DNA of 64,000 nt, from the NCBI GenBank assembly GCA_015178975.1, contig WHVD01000019.1, forward strand, positions 186,001 to 250,000, written 5' to 3'. The DNA comes from Hysterangium stoloniferum. Taxonomy: Eukaryota; Basidiomycota; Agaricomycetes; Hysterangiales; Hysterangiaceae. How positions within the stretch are numbered: position 1 is the first letter of the stretch; the number at the start of each line of letters is the position of its first letter. The position numbers and the translations under genes were made by a program. Below the pieces are notes generated by a model. The model worked only from the letters and a program-made list of their open reading frames with translations. It searched no databases and was not told the origin of the DNA. Shown here piece by piece: positions 22,203-33,339 of the stretch.

Positions 22203-23610
22203 CTCACGGCATGCAACTTGACACATAGCTTGCAGCAACTATTTTGGCAATGACTATCCTCACAGGAATACATCTGTCTAGATCTATTTATGACTTGTAC
22301 TATTACTTATAATGCCATGATTTTAAAGTTAAGCAAGGGTTCTACTAACACAGTTGGCACTTTCCTGAGTATAAAACATATGTATATTTGTTTTGTTGTG
22401 CTAATGATCTGGATATGAAAACATGTCAGAAGGACTGAGGTGACAAAACCTGCAAGAGAGAACTTATTAACTAGGAAATGACCAAGGAGTCAAATCTGAT
22501 TGTACACATGGAGTCAATGGGATGACACTCTAACTGAATCAGACCTCCAGAAATTAGAAACACCTCTTGGGGTTTTTTAATTTCTATAGGTTGTTAAAGC
22601 TGGTCATGAGAGGTTGACTAAGAGATACTCCTGATTGTGGGTTTAGTCCTACTAGCATCTGGCCCACACCCGTGCTGGTAGGTAGGGAAAACACCTTACA
22701 GACAGAATTGGGGTTAACTTGAGTCTTTCTAAGAGTTTGCAACATATCTATCCCGGGTTCCCATCAATACTGTTAACAACTAGCAACCTAAGCTCTGATG
22801 AAGTACAGATCCTTCATTAAAGGATGCAGGGGTTGTTGACACAAAGGGGAGGTATACATTGGTACACAGTGGACACAAACAGTGTTGATATTACTAAGCG
22901 ACTGTACAGAACTATATAGCCCAGCACGAAATATACTGGGGACCCACAGGTGTCATCACAATGAGATTATCATCAAACGTGAAATTTCAACAGGGGTTTC
23001 TCGAGATCGTTAATTTTGTGCTAGTTACTCCGAGAGCTACAGCCGTACCACACAGAACATTGTTACCATACAGCTGACGTAACGCCCTGGATATCAACGT
23101 TATGTAACGGCTTGCCACTCCGTAAGCTTAACGCACTTACTTTACCGGTACTCAGGCGACGCACATGTATAAACGAGATAAGTATCTATACACCTACATC
23201 CTCCCATTTCAGTCACCACCTGGCATGAACCAGTTGACTTCCTTGCGAAACAATGACGAGCGACTCCGCTACTCCGTCTTCATTACGACGGGAGGGCATA
23301 AATAAACACAAGGACTTCCGTTGGCCGCGAAGTTCAAGGAATCTTGGCAGCGGCTAATCTGGCCCGCTGAAGTATATTAGACGGCTCCACCTTGCTCCAC
23401 CCCTTGATACCAAAATTTCGAAGGCCTGGTTAGCCAATAATAATCGCTACGAACCTTAAATTTATACTTTGAATCTGAATTTTATTGGCAGTCTAATATC
23501 GGCTCTTCTCCTTTTTGAGGTATCTCTCACACATCCAAACATACGAGCTATATCAATGAATATACTTAAATCGTCGGAGATCTTCCGAGCCTCAGACGTT
23601 TCCCTCTGCC
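22203..23610. other. Intergenic DNA upstream of the GT90 gene
   Basis: 22203-22900 is AT-rich and unassigned. From about 22950 base composition becomes host-like, and 23000-23610 presumably holds the GT90 promoter and 5' untranslated region. No repeat or RNA gene is recognised. Confidence 0.4.
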
Positions 23611-25813
23611 ATGCACAGAGTTCTTTTGTTTGTCGGTCTTTTCGTGGTTTGTAACCTCTTCGGATTCCTCGACTTTCGGCGAGTCCTTTTCCCCCATACC
23701 CCGTCATGGAATCGGTCCGCTTCTGGGGTCTCCTCACAAGGGCATCTATGGCATCCAATTCCGCAACTCATAAACTCAGCAGAGGCCAACTTTACTACGA
23801 TGATGTCTAATCAGAGTACGACTCTTGAAGAGGCAGTAGCCGAGTACAGGCGCAGATACAACCGTAATCCACCAAAGGGCTTTGACGATTGGTTTGCTTT
23901 TGCGGTGGAGAATGATGCTAAAATCATAGATGAATATGACAGTATGATGAAGGACTTCTCCCCGTTCTGGAGTTTAACTGGGGAAGAAATAAGACGAAGA
24001 GCCCTGCAGGTGAGTACCTCGCCTACTCAATTACTTTCAAGTTGCTATAACTCAAGATAGGTCGGGCTACTTCCCTCAATAGACCTCGTAAGGATAGAAA
24101 ACGGAAAAAGTGTTACTTTGAACATCACGAAAGATTATCGTGATAAGGAAAGGAATGCGAGGGCTAACGGGTTCCGGAGGATGATGGAGAAGTTTGAGCA
24201 CAAGGTACTTCCCTTCGCCTTTTCCCAATGCGCATAGTGTCTCTCCATTCACACTTTTTACACCAGCTTCCTGACATGGATTTTCCCATAAATACAAAAG
24301 CAGAAGGCCGCGTCCTCGTTTCTTGGGAGGATAAAACATATCCTGAATTAGCGCTTCAGAATTCCTCTGGTTAGCCACCCGTCATTTTGTCGCATTCCAT
24401 CTTGATTTACACTAACCCCTCTTCCCGCCTCTTCAGCTGGAATTGAGAACCCGTTTGGAGACGAGTTCACTGCAGCCTGGAAAAACGACGGTAATGTCTG
24501 GGAAGCATTTCGCCGAACCTGTCACCCCTCTTCTCAAGCTCGCCGACTTTTCGGCTCACGACGCAATCCATTAAGTCTAGGCGGTTCCGCCGCCCAACGA
24601 GTGCTGCCCTATCCTAGCCAAGATCTGTTAGAGATGGATGACCCGGACTTTGACTTCGCCCTCCGTCCAGATGATGACTTCGATTTCTGCTCAAACCCGT
24701 GGGCCCGCTACCTGCACGGCCATTTATTCAGCGATTGGCGCACGATCCCTGCACTGTATCCAGTGTTTTCTCCTTCGAAGGCACCAGGGTATAGTGACCT
24801 TCTCATCCCGAGTCATTACTACTGGGGCCCCACAACCAAGTACACGTATGGGTGGGATCCGAAAAACAAGGTTATTCATGATGTTGATAAATCGGAGGTA
24901 GCATGGGAAAACAAGACGGATAAGATTTTTTGGAGGGGCGCGACTACTGGTGGAGGAAGTACGCCATCCGGGTTTATAGCCTCGTATCAGCGTCATCGGT
25001 GCCCGCAGTTCTTTTCAGTCTTATCCTCAGTTAGCTCAATTTGCGAACACAGACTCATCAATATGTCAGCCAGCAAGAGTAACGTTTCCAAAACGGTAAT
25101 CTTCGCCCATCCCCACACTTCAGAGATGGTCGGTGTAGCCGTCCCCATTGAGGCGCTAAATACCGACATCATGGATACAGGGTTCACAAACGCGGTTGGT
25201 TGTAATAGCTTCCCTGGTGGATGCAAAGGCCTACAGAATCATTACCACTTCACTAATCCGGTGCCGCTGAACGAACTCTGGCGACATAAATATCTTGTTG
25301 ACGTTGACGGTATGGGATATTCAGCACGGGTGATGGCTCTTTTAGCCTCTCAGAGCGCACTCGTCAAGGCGACAGTGTACCGTGAATTTTACACGGATTG
25401 GATTCAACCGTGGTACGTCGTTCCGACTTTGTTCGTCCTGTATCATGGGTTAAGATGGATGTCAAGGTTTCATTATATCCCCCTTTCTCAGTCGTACAAG
25501 GAGCTGTACAACATCCACGCATTTTTTTCTGGTCCCTCCCCGTCGGCGCTTAAAGCTGCCAATGTCTCTACCACGAATACATCGAATCCCTACGGGGATA
25601 AGCTCCTACGACGAATCGCAGGTGCTGGGAGAGAGTGGCAGCGTACCATTGGTCGAAAGGTTGATATGGAAGGTTAGTCCAGTAAGTGTCTAGAGCGCAG
25701 AGCATGTTACTAATGCGTCATTTGGTGTAGTTTATGTGTATCGTTTGTGTTTAGAATATGGAAGGCTATGGGCTGATGATCGCGACGCCATGTCTTACAC
25801 CGGACAACCTTAG
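23611..25813 (+). CDS. CAP10-like glycosyltransferase, family GT90
   Basis: Six exons: 23611-24009, 24061-24204, 24267-24369, 24437-24998, 25053-25672 and 25731-25813. They join in frame to about 636 residues. Residues 2-22 (HRVLLFVGLFVVCNLFGFLDF) form a signal anchor, so the enzyme should face the Golgi lumen. GT90 landmarks are YYWGPTTKYTYGWDP, IFWRGATTGGGSTPSGF, KYLVDVDGMGYSARVMALL, ATVYREFYTDWIQPWYVVP and the C-terminal YRLCLEYGRLW. In Cryptococcus, family members transfer xylose to capsule and glycolipid; the substrate here is unknown. The 54-nt intron at 24999-25052 is a multiple of three without a stop, but removing it gives the conserved SYQRHRLINM junction, so I treat it as an intron. 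Confidence 0.9.
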
Positions 25814-26443
25814 CACAATTATTTCATGGCGGTATTCGCTTCCATCAAGCTTGTATTTTTTCAACCGAATTGGACATTAACTATATGTAGTCATAATTTC
25901 TATTGTATTTGGGCCGGTTGATAATCGACACGAAAGTGCTGTCTAGATTGAGTGTTGACTCGTCAAAATAGAATATGGACTGTGAACCCCGAACAACGAC
26001 AAAAAGGCGCTGAAAAGGCCTGATCCGTTGCCTGGTCACATTGCCTCCGGTGTCCCGCTCACATCTTCTATTAATAGTAAGGTCCCTCAGATATCTCGAA
26101 ATGATACAGTTCAATGACCACAAAGCGCACTTCTCAGTGTACTGGTGGGATCATGACATCATAGATGGATCTCTAGGGCCGTTTCGGTCTGTCTATTCAG
26201 ACAGTTTCTGACCCGGTAGACCAATGCAGCGCTACTAATACAACGACGATACGATGGTTACATTCGTTCGGCTATGCCCTCCTCCTACACCTGTGATATA
26301 TATTGGATCAAAATATACGATATGATATACAAACGATAAAGAAAATTTCGAAGTCTAATTATGGATATATAAGCAAATTACACGGCGCCACCGCGCACGC
26401 CGTCTGTGTCCGGAGAATCGTCAATAAGGTCCCGTCTACCCCC
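25814..26443. other. Intergenic region between convergent genes
   Basis: 630 bp between the stop of the GT90 gene and the stop of the GT69 gene. It should contain both 3' ends. No repeat is recognised. Confidence 0.5.
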
Positions 26444-28142
26444 TCACAACATACTCCTATCATGTTGTACCATTACCGCCTCTTTTCTCGTCGCTTTCGG
26501 AGTCATAGGCTCCCAAATGGGGTCTACATCTGGACCATCCAAGTCACCAGCACCGTCCCAGCCCCAACACCATACTATGAAATCAATTGGTGAGTTGCAA
26601 CGTGTATCTCCATTAACAAAGAGTTCACATACCGTGTTTCGGGCCGGGCTTAAAATCCAATACCTCGCTTTCTTCACGTACGAAAAGACGATCGTGGGGT
26701 CCATACCAAGACCGATCTTGTGGGTCAGTGCGAGGATCATCTGGTAGCCCGCCAAGGCGAACATATCCACGAATGGCCGTTAAATTTCGTCGACTGGGAT
26801 GGATGATGTCGAATACTCGCTGTGTGTACAAATTAATGATGAGTTTCAGGTCAGCCATGTCAGCATAAGACTTGCATACCTTGTCATAAGCCAATTTTAC
26901 ACGAGGAACCATGATGATCCGGCCGTATCCAGCTTCCCAGTAGTCGTTACAAATTAGACTACATTCAGAAGCTGAGCATTCGCCCTCGAGAATCTTTGCC
27001 ATGCGGAAGCGGACGTGCGGAGGTGCGTAGAACGGTGCGGGGTCGAGAACGGCAATCCCGTTCCAGCAGGATTGGACTTGAATCGGAAGGTGTCGCTGGA
27101 AGCGCTCCGACGAGTCTTCATCATGGAAAACTAGCTCAAACGGTGCATTTTCAAGCGCGGTCCCGTTGATATCCCGCGCGACCCAATTGTCGTAGAAGAC
27201 TGGTGCGCCAATCTCGTCATGGAACATGTAGTCTGCTGCGCAAGTTATTCCTGCATTTTGCCTACGGCTTTGCCAGATAAGCTCTAGGATGTCGTCTACG
27301 CAAGGTAGAACGTCGTTCATGAAAATGACTGTGTCATAAATTTCGCCTTCTGAATCTCGAAGTTCATGCAGTGGGCCCAATGCTGCGTTACGAACCTCAG
27401 CGAGGTATTCAATACGGTGATTGAACGCTCCGCGTTTACGCATGGAGGTTCGGATGACGACACGCATGCCGACGCTCCGCGTGAGAGCGTCGAATATACG
27501 AAGGAGGGCTTTAGTTTGGTCTTTGGATCCATTCTCGTATATAGAGACGAAGACGTTTTGATAACCTAGGATACTGGCTACACGGAAGAGGGTGGCAAAG
27601 AGATCGGGAATGATGTCGAAGGAGTTGTAAAGATTGATGGCGAAAAAATACTTGTGCTGGAGAGCCGCGAGTTCACGTTGCGTCGAATGTACAGATAAGT
27701 CATCCCAATCTCCAAATGCTCTCCATGTATGAAACCACGATGAAGTCTGTGGTGCTGTGTGACCGAAGAGCGGGCTATAGCGCTCTCGGGATTGTTCCAT
27801 GTACAGAGGTTGTGAGAAACGTGTACAATCTTTTGTGTTGTGCGGTGTAAGACTTGTCAAGAGGTCGAGAACCCGCCGACGTTGTTCTAAAGTGGGCATG
27901 GCTACGGGATGTCGTGAAACATGCTTGGGACGGAAGACTTTAGATCTGTGGCCCGTCCACGACGGCCCAGACGATGGCTATGATGTATCAATAGCCTCAT
28001 AATTCGTAATAAAAGTTTCTTCGCTACTCACTGTTTTGAAGAAGAGTTTTGCTACAAAGAGGCCCAGCAGGATACCAATAACAAGCACTCCAGTCGTAGG
28101 TATCCTCCGCACCAGATAAAACATGTTCATTCTAGGCCGCAT
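26444..28142 (-). CDS. CAP59/CMT1-type alpha-1,3-mannosyltransferase-like protein, family GT69
   Basis: Four exons on the minus strand: 28142-28032, 27977-26880, 26819-26633 and 26574-26444. Introns of 54, 60 and 58 nt all obey GT-AG and the exons join in frame to about 508 residues. A membrane anchor lies at about residues 17-35 (TGVLVIGILLGLFVAKLFF). Family landmarks are FFAINLYNSFDIIP, VFVSIYENGSKDQTKALL, VIFMNDVLPCVDDILELI, ITCAADYMF, FYDNWVARDINGT, SCWNGIAVLDPAPF and ECSLICNDYW. Cryptococcus relatives CAP59 and CMT1 act in capsule glycan synthesis; the role here is inferred. The 60-nt intron is in frame and open, but KLAYDK-RVFDIIHP reads through well when it is removed. It starts 111 bp from the divergent PTPA gene. 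Confidence 0.9.
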
Positions 28143-28253
28143 GAACGAAAGTAATCATGTAGGTTGCTTCCGAGGCTGCAATGATAAAGATATGGACACC
28201 TCAGGGTCGTGTCAAATGTCACCTGGTTCTTGGCTGGGGCCTTATTAGCGCCA
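28143..28253. promoter_or_regulatory. 111-bp divergent promoter between GT69 and PTPA
   Basis: The only sequence between the two opposite start codons. No TATA box is evident. Both core promoters and 5' untranslated regions must fit here or overlap the coding regions. Confidence 0.7.
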
Positions 28254-29691
28254 ATGTCTACTTACCATGTTCCGCGCAAAGGAATCCTCACAAAAGAGCA
28301 TCTTGAAGCATTTCAGAACTCCCAGACTCACGAAGACATCATAAATTATATCAAGACTCTGAATGAAAATGTTGTGGGTGTTAAGCTAGGCGATGAATGT
28401 ACAACTTCACCGGTGAGACGTTCCTTACCAGGCTTTTACAGTTCCTGAGAAACAACTTACAGGGAATCGAAGCGATATTGAATGTGTTGAGCAAGGTAGA
28501 ACAGGTCGCAATGGAGACACCGCCAGTGAATAACTCCGGTTCGCGATTTGGCAACCCAGCTTTCAAGGAATTCTACGATAAAGTAACTGAAGTATGTGTT
28601 AGGTGTTAGAGTAAGATCAGCGATGGTGACTGATCGCGTCGTATTCTATCATAGCTTTCGCCATCACTTCATGCACAACTACCTAACCTACCGTCAGAGG
28701 CGATCCCAGAAGTCTCTACGTACTTCAGGGAGGCATGGGGGAACCGAACGAGGATCGACTATGGGAGTGGGATGGAGCTCAACTTTTTATGTTGGCTGTG
28801 AGTAAAGCTTTCATCGAAGGTTATTTGTCTTTTCTGATGCCTTTTCGTTCAAGAATGTGCTTACAACGATTACGAGTTGTACAGGAGAATGACGCAACTG
28901 CTCTGGTTACGCGTGTCTTTTGGCGGTATATTGAAGTCATGCGTGTTCTCCAATCGTCGTATTGGTTAGAGCCTGCCGGTTCTCATGGCGTTTGGGGGTT
29001 AGATGACTATCACTTTCTCCCGTTTTTGTTTGGATCGGCTCAGTTAAGAGGTCAGTGGATGACGCTTTGCTTGGATGGTTAGATCCAACTCTCTGTTCAG
29101 GTCATAAGTATATCCGACCCAAATCGATACATGATGCGGATGTTGTGGAAGAATATTCGAAGTTTTACATGTACCTTGCTTGTATCAAGTTCATTAGCTC
29201 TGTCTGTTCGCTTACTCATATGCCTTCCTGTCATTTGACGGCCATTGTCTCAGATCAAAACCGCATCTCTTCGCTGGCATTCTCCCATGTTAGACGATAT
29301 ATCAGGAGTCAGTTGTGGTTACATCTATCGAAACGCTGTTACTCATTGCGTTCCCCTTCAGGTTAAGACCTGGGACAAAGTCAACTCTGGCATGATCAAA
29401 ATGTATCTTGCCGAAGTACTCGGCAAGCTTCCTGTAGTCCAACACTTCCTTTTCGGCTCCATTCTCCCCTATCCAGGAGAGCTACCGTCGCCACCCGAAA
29501 GTGCAGAACAAGATGTACATTGGGGTCATGCACATGCACTCCCTGATCGAGGAGAGGCAGACAGTGGTTGGGGTGACTGTTGTGGAATTCCCGTTCCAAG
29601 TGCGTTTGCAGCTGCTATTGCAGAAGGGAAGGCTGTGGGACCTGGTGCACCACTTCAAGGGCCAGCTATTAGGCCCGTTCCGTTCGATTAG
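28254..29691 (+). CDS. Serine/threonine phosphatase 2A activator (PTPA), peptidyl-prolyl isomerase
   Basis: Seven exons: 28254-28412, 28463-28591, 28655-28797, 28854-29050, 29101-29201, 29254-29307 and 29362-29691. They join in frame to about 370 residues. PTPA hallmarks in order are [67 protein letters not shown] with [12 protein letters not shown], and [19 protein letters not shown] with VVQHFLFGS. The tail [17 protein letters not shown] suggests the Rrd1 branch (moderate confidence). Members activate and remodel PP2A-type phosphatases in cytosol and nucleus. The start is the ATG giving [20 protein letters not shown]; the first intron ends at 28462, which gives the [11 protein letters not shown] junction. 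It is intact. Confidence 0.93.
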
Positions 29692-30229
29692 GATGATAGG
29701 TTGTGTTACCTCTGTATCGGTGTTCGATGTGATACTTTCTGTAATACTGCTTCAATATTGATTAGGGTTTATCTGGCGGCTCTCGATCGATCGCATGATA
29801 CTCAGAATGGTCTCGCGCATTCACTGAACAGACCGTCGGCTCTTTTACATTGTGTTATCCCAAATAGGTGATCTGGTGACTTTCAAGTACTGCTCTATCA
29901 TTATTATTCCGAGAGTTTCAAGCTGTAATATCTATTTGGCAGAGTCTTAGGAACTACAATTTAGGATGCTTTTGTTTACAGGGAAGGGAACTGATGAGCC
30001 CAACCATGCAATGAAATGTTGGAGAAAAGAATTGGACAGTAAAGACAACTCAGTTGGCTGAATTGTCAATGATCTGACCAAGTATACAGGTTCAAAAACT
30101 TCCAATATCATTTCTGGTCTCTCCTACTCTATGCCAGGTTGCTATCCCTTGTCATGTCATAGTTCAGTACATATACATATGTGATCATCAAGTCTAATGA
30201 AACCATACAGGTTATCAATGGGATGTAGT
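29692..30229. other. Downstream flank and gypsy debris
   Basis: To about 29960 this is probably PTPA 3' flank. A short minus-strand match to the gypsy LDDHI region (around GATCATCAAGTCTAATGAAACC) lies at 30182-30208. Nothing else is supported. Confidence 0.4.
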
Positions 30230-30481
30230 AGGCTCAGTATGAGACTGCTGCCATGGAGGAGTTGATGACAGAGGTCTGTGCTCTGTTCAGTTAAAAGACT
30301 CTTGCAACTGGCTGCAGGAGGTGGAGAGTGAGGAGTGCACACCTGAGACCAAACAGTCTGGGTCAGGAGGGTCCAAGGGTGAAGTGGAAGATAGGAAGTT
30401 GGAAGATCTCCAGGAGGAAGTTAAGGAAGCCAGAGAGCAGGAGGCCACAGGAACTACTATGGAAGAAAAAACTTTAGAGTA
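30230..30481 (+). pseudogene. Fragment resembling the C-terminus of a gypsy antisense accessory protein
   Basis: The plus-strand frame gives a helical stretch (AAMEELMTEVCALF) and then, in another frame, an acidic coiled-coil-like end (VEDRKLEDLQEEVKEAREQE) and a stop at 30479-30481. Its order and composition resemble the end of the three-exon gene at 32188-33144. It lies beside gypsy pol debris. Homology is not shown, only similar layout. Confidence 0.35.
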
Positions 30482-30885
30482 AATTAAAATAATATGAGGA
30501 TTTTTTTGAAAATAAAAAGTTTGAAAATAAGAGAAAATAAACAAAGAGGATAGCCTCAAAGTGAGACTGAGTGATATGAGAACAGTCTTCATCAATGGCC
30601 ATGGAGTATTTCCCAGATATCGTATCAGGTTCTGAACTATCTTCTGGACTAGTATCAAGATCTGGAATCCACCACAACCCAACCCTCATCCCTCAAATAC
30701 CCTTCAACTCAAATCCTGTTCTGGTATTCTATCCTCGACTAGACACCTCCTGTTATGACCAAGAACCCATCAGACTTTGCCCTTTCCCAGCTAGGACCTC
30801 CAAGTGTCCTTGGTCATTCCCACTGGACTCTGGCTGGACTCCCCACATTTGTTCTATATACATACATATTTGATCCATGACCCAA
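30482..30885 (+). repeat. Retroelement 3' flank and truncated E-type LTR
   Basis: 30597-30750 matches the region before the E LTR at 20127. An E-like LTR starts TGTTATGACCAAG at 30751 and breaks off near 30885, where a B LTR is inserted. Confidence 0.55.
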
Positions 30886-31210
30886 CCTTCTGTCACAAAT
30901 GTACAAATTCAAATTTTGATAATATTCAATTTAATATTTCTTCAACATTTCTTTGACATTCCTTTGACTTTCCAACTCAATATCCAACTTGACTATTCTT
31001 TGACAATCTCGAATATCTTTGACTTGTCTCAGTTTGATGATTTCACTTTGATATCATATTATCATCATAGGTAAATGATATATAGTATAAAAGGGTGATG
31101 ATAGGAACAAAGAAAGTCAGTCAGAAAACCTGTATCATAATTATATTATTAACTGTATTATATAATCATCAAACTTTTCCGAGTCCTTCTTTGACTTATT
31201 TATTTGTGAG

Positions 31211-31979
31211 TGTTAGGGTATGTACACGGTGGGTTTCCAGAGAAACCCGTGGAATATCTGGTAGGACTTGGCTTCAGCTTATAGGCTGTGCCCTCACAAG
31301 ATCGTGTTGTCCAATTTCAGACAGGTGGATGGGAATCTGGGGGAGTCTAGGCGGGGTTTGTGGGTCGAGAGGTCGTAGGTCGGAGGTCGTGAGTCGAGTT
31401 GTAGGTTGAGATAGGTAAGAGAGATAGATGCACCAGAGCCAGTGGGCTCTGACTAGTGTGAGCAGTGTGATTCAAGTAGGGTTTTAGAGCGGAAAATGTA
31501 TTAGATTACTGGGGGGGAATCTAAGCCGATTTTCTGACTGGATTGTATGTACAACATCTGCCAGTTTAAATAGACCATGGAGTGAATGACATACCAAATC
31601 CAGTAATAATGAAATGAAACTAGCAAAACATAAAATGGGAATAGTAAACCCCAAATTGGTGTTAGGAATGGGATGGAATGGAGGGGAGTCCGAATCGTGA
31701 CAGGTCATTTGACTAAAATGGGAACAGGGCTCTGTTAGAGGGATGACAGGTTTTACGAGTGGGGTCCAGTGACTGACGCATGGGACAAGGTCAGACATAG
31801 ACAGGGAGAGAGTCCGGTGGGTATTCTGGTGACTGAAACACAATGTAACGAAGTCGAACGTAGACAAGTCTGACATATGGAGTCCGGTGGGAATTCCGGT
31901 AAACTGACAATGGGTGCGTATAGGGCATGGGTGTGGATAAGTTAGTGTCCAGAGTCCGGCGGGATTTCCAGTCATAACA
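31211..31979 (-). repeat. 3' LTR of the gypsy provirus, with polypurine tract
   Basis: A-type LTR. The polypurine tract AAAGGGAGGGTAC (minus strand) adjoins it at 31980-31992. The shared core is at 31264-31295. The CGG-type palindrome near 31434 reads CAGAGCC..GGGCTCTG, having lost both CpGs. Compared with the 5' LTR it lacks a duplicated block of about 50 bp in U3. Confidence 0.9.
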
Positions 31980-32187
31980 GTACCCTCCCTTTATGCCGAA
32001 GTCCCAAAGAGGCTCTAGACCTTGATAAGGTTCTTGTCGGCTACGCGCATGTGTCAAAAGTCATGTCAGTTACACATATGTGTCAAAGAGTCAGGTGATC
32101 TGGAAGGTAAGGTTCAGACATGATGAGCCTATATAAAAATTTGAAAAAATGAAATTTCTTCTTCTTTATCTCCCCCATCTTCACTAT

Positions 32188-33144
32188 ATGGGTCCCAAAC
32201 CAACGCCAAGAAGACCTATGCTGACCACCGGGCCCTCCACAGGCACTCCATATCGGGTGCCTCTCAGCATGGCCCAAATTTTGGTGCAATGAGAGGAACA
32301 GCGCTGACTATGTGAGGAAGCAGAGAAGGAGGCCAGGGAGGCCAAGGAGGCCCTGGACAGGGAGTACCAGGTGGCATTGGCTGTGCAGGAAGAGGCTGCA
32401 AGGCAGAAGAAAAAAGATGAGGAGGAGGCTGCATGGGTGGCCGCAGAGAGAGCACGGGCAGCTGCGGACAGGGCCACGATTGCCACGGGCAAGGTAAGTC
32501 CCATAGAACAACATGTCATTTTTGACTGACTTGGCATTTTCAGCACAAGGCAACAGAGGTTGAGTCTGAGTCCGAGGGGGAGCCAGAGAGCCCCCAAAAG
32601 GTAAGTCTTGGGTCTGTGGGAGAGTCCAGGGAACTAACCATATCAACAGAAGGCAAGGAAGGTGGCACCAATCCACCTACCGACATGGAACAACCTGCGG
32701 TGTTCCAGTTGTAATGACCGGAACACAGAATGCAACTGAAAGTCTGGGCAGGGTCCGGGCTGCTACCAATGTGCACACCTCAAAGCAAGGTGCTCTTTGG
32801 TTCACAAGCAGGCCATGGGGTCCAGGGCGCAAGACATCAGTGGGTCAGATGGGTTTTCTGGGTTGGACGAAGTCTTGGGATGGATCGCTGAGGGCATAGA
32901 GGCCCAAAACGAGTTGCTCCAGAAGAGCAACAAAGTCCAAATTGTGGTGGCAAAGGAACTTTGTGGACTCCGTGAGGAGTTTTGGAAGTTCCTGGTGGAG
33001 TATGGTGACTATATATATGAAGAGCCGCAAGTCGGGAGTTCTGAGGATGCCGGGTCAGATGAGGACAGGGTTCCCACGGAGGTCGCGGAGCTCCCTGAGG
33101 AGATGGCTGAGGAGGCGGGGAAAAAACACAGTCCCATAATGTAG
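32188..33144 (+). pseudogene. Spliced antisense accessory gene: coiled coil plus Zn2Cys6 cluster
   Basis: Three exons on the strand opposite to pol: 32188-32493, 32544-32600 and 32650-33144, with introns GTAAGT...CAG in phase 0. The joined frame is 286 codons with three TGA stops (32275, 32290 and 32737), each possibly a former Trp. After a proline-rich start comes a charged coiled coil (EEAEKEAREAKEALDREYQ). Next is an acidic linker, and then cysteines spaced exactly C-x2-C-x6-C-x9-C-x2-C-x6-C, the fungal Zn2Cys6 pattern (CSSCNDRNTEC, CYQCAHLKARC). The second half is helical (LGWIAEGIEAQNELLQKSNK) and the tail acidic. A TATATAAA box is at 32130. Zn2Cys6 proteins are fungal DNA-binding regulators; a role in controlling the element is inference. 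Confidence 0.75.
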
Positions 33145-33339
33145 ATTGAATAAAATAAAAACTTGATAATAATTTTGAACATAAAAAGTAAAGCGTGAAA
33201 ATCATAAGAATCAAAGTCCATGGAAAATCCACTTAAGGACTTGAAAACATGTCAGAACCTGTAAAAGCAAAGAGAGACATAGGGCAACAGGGAATAATGA
33301 AAATGAGTCCAAACGTAACATGGGGTCCATGGAGTGCGG

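Noticed and set aside
32184-32597. 137-residue minus-strand frame between pol and the 3' LTR
   Set aside because: Shadow of the plus-strand coiled-coil exons; it crosses the intron and has no domain.
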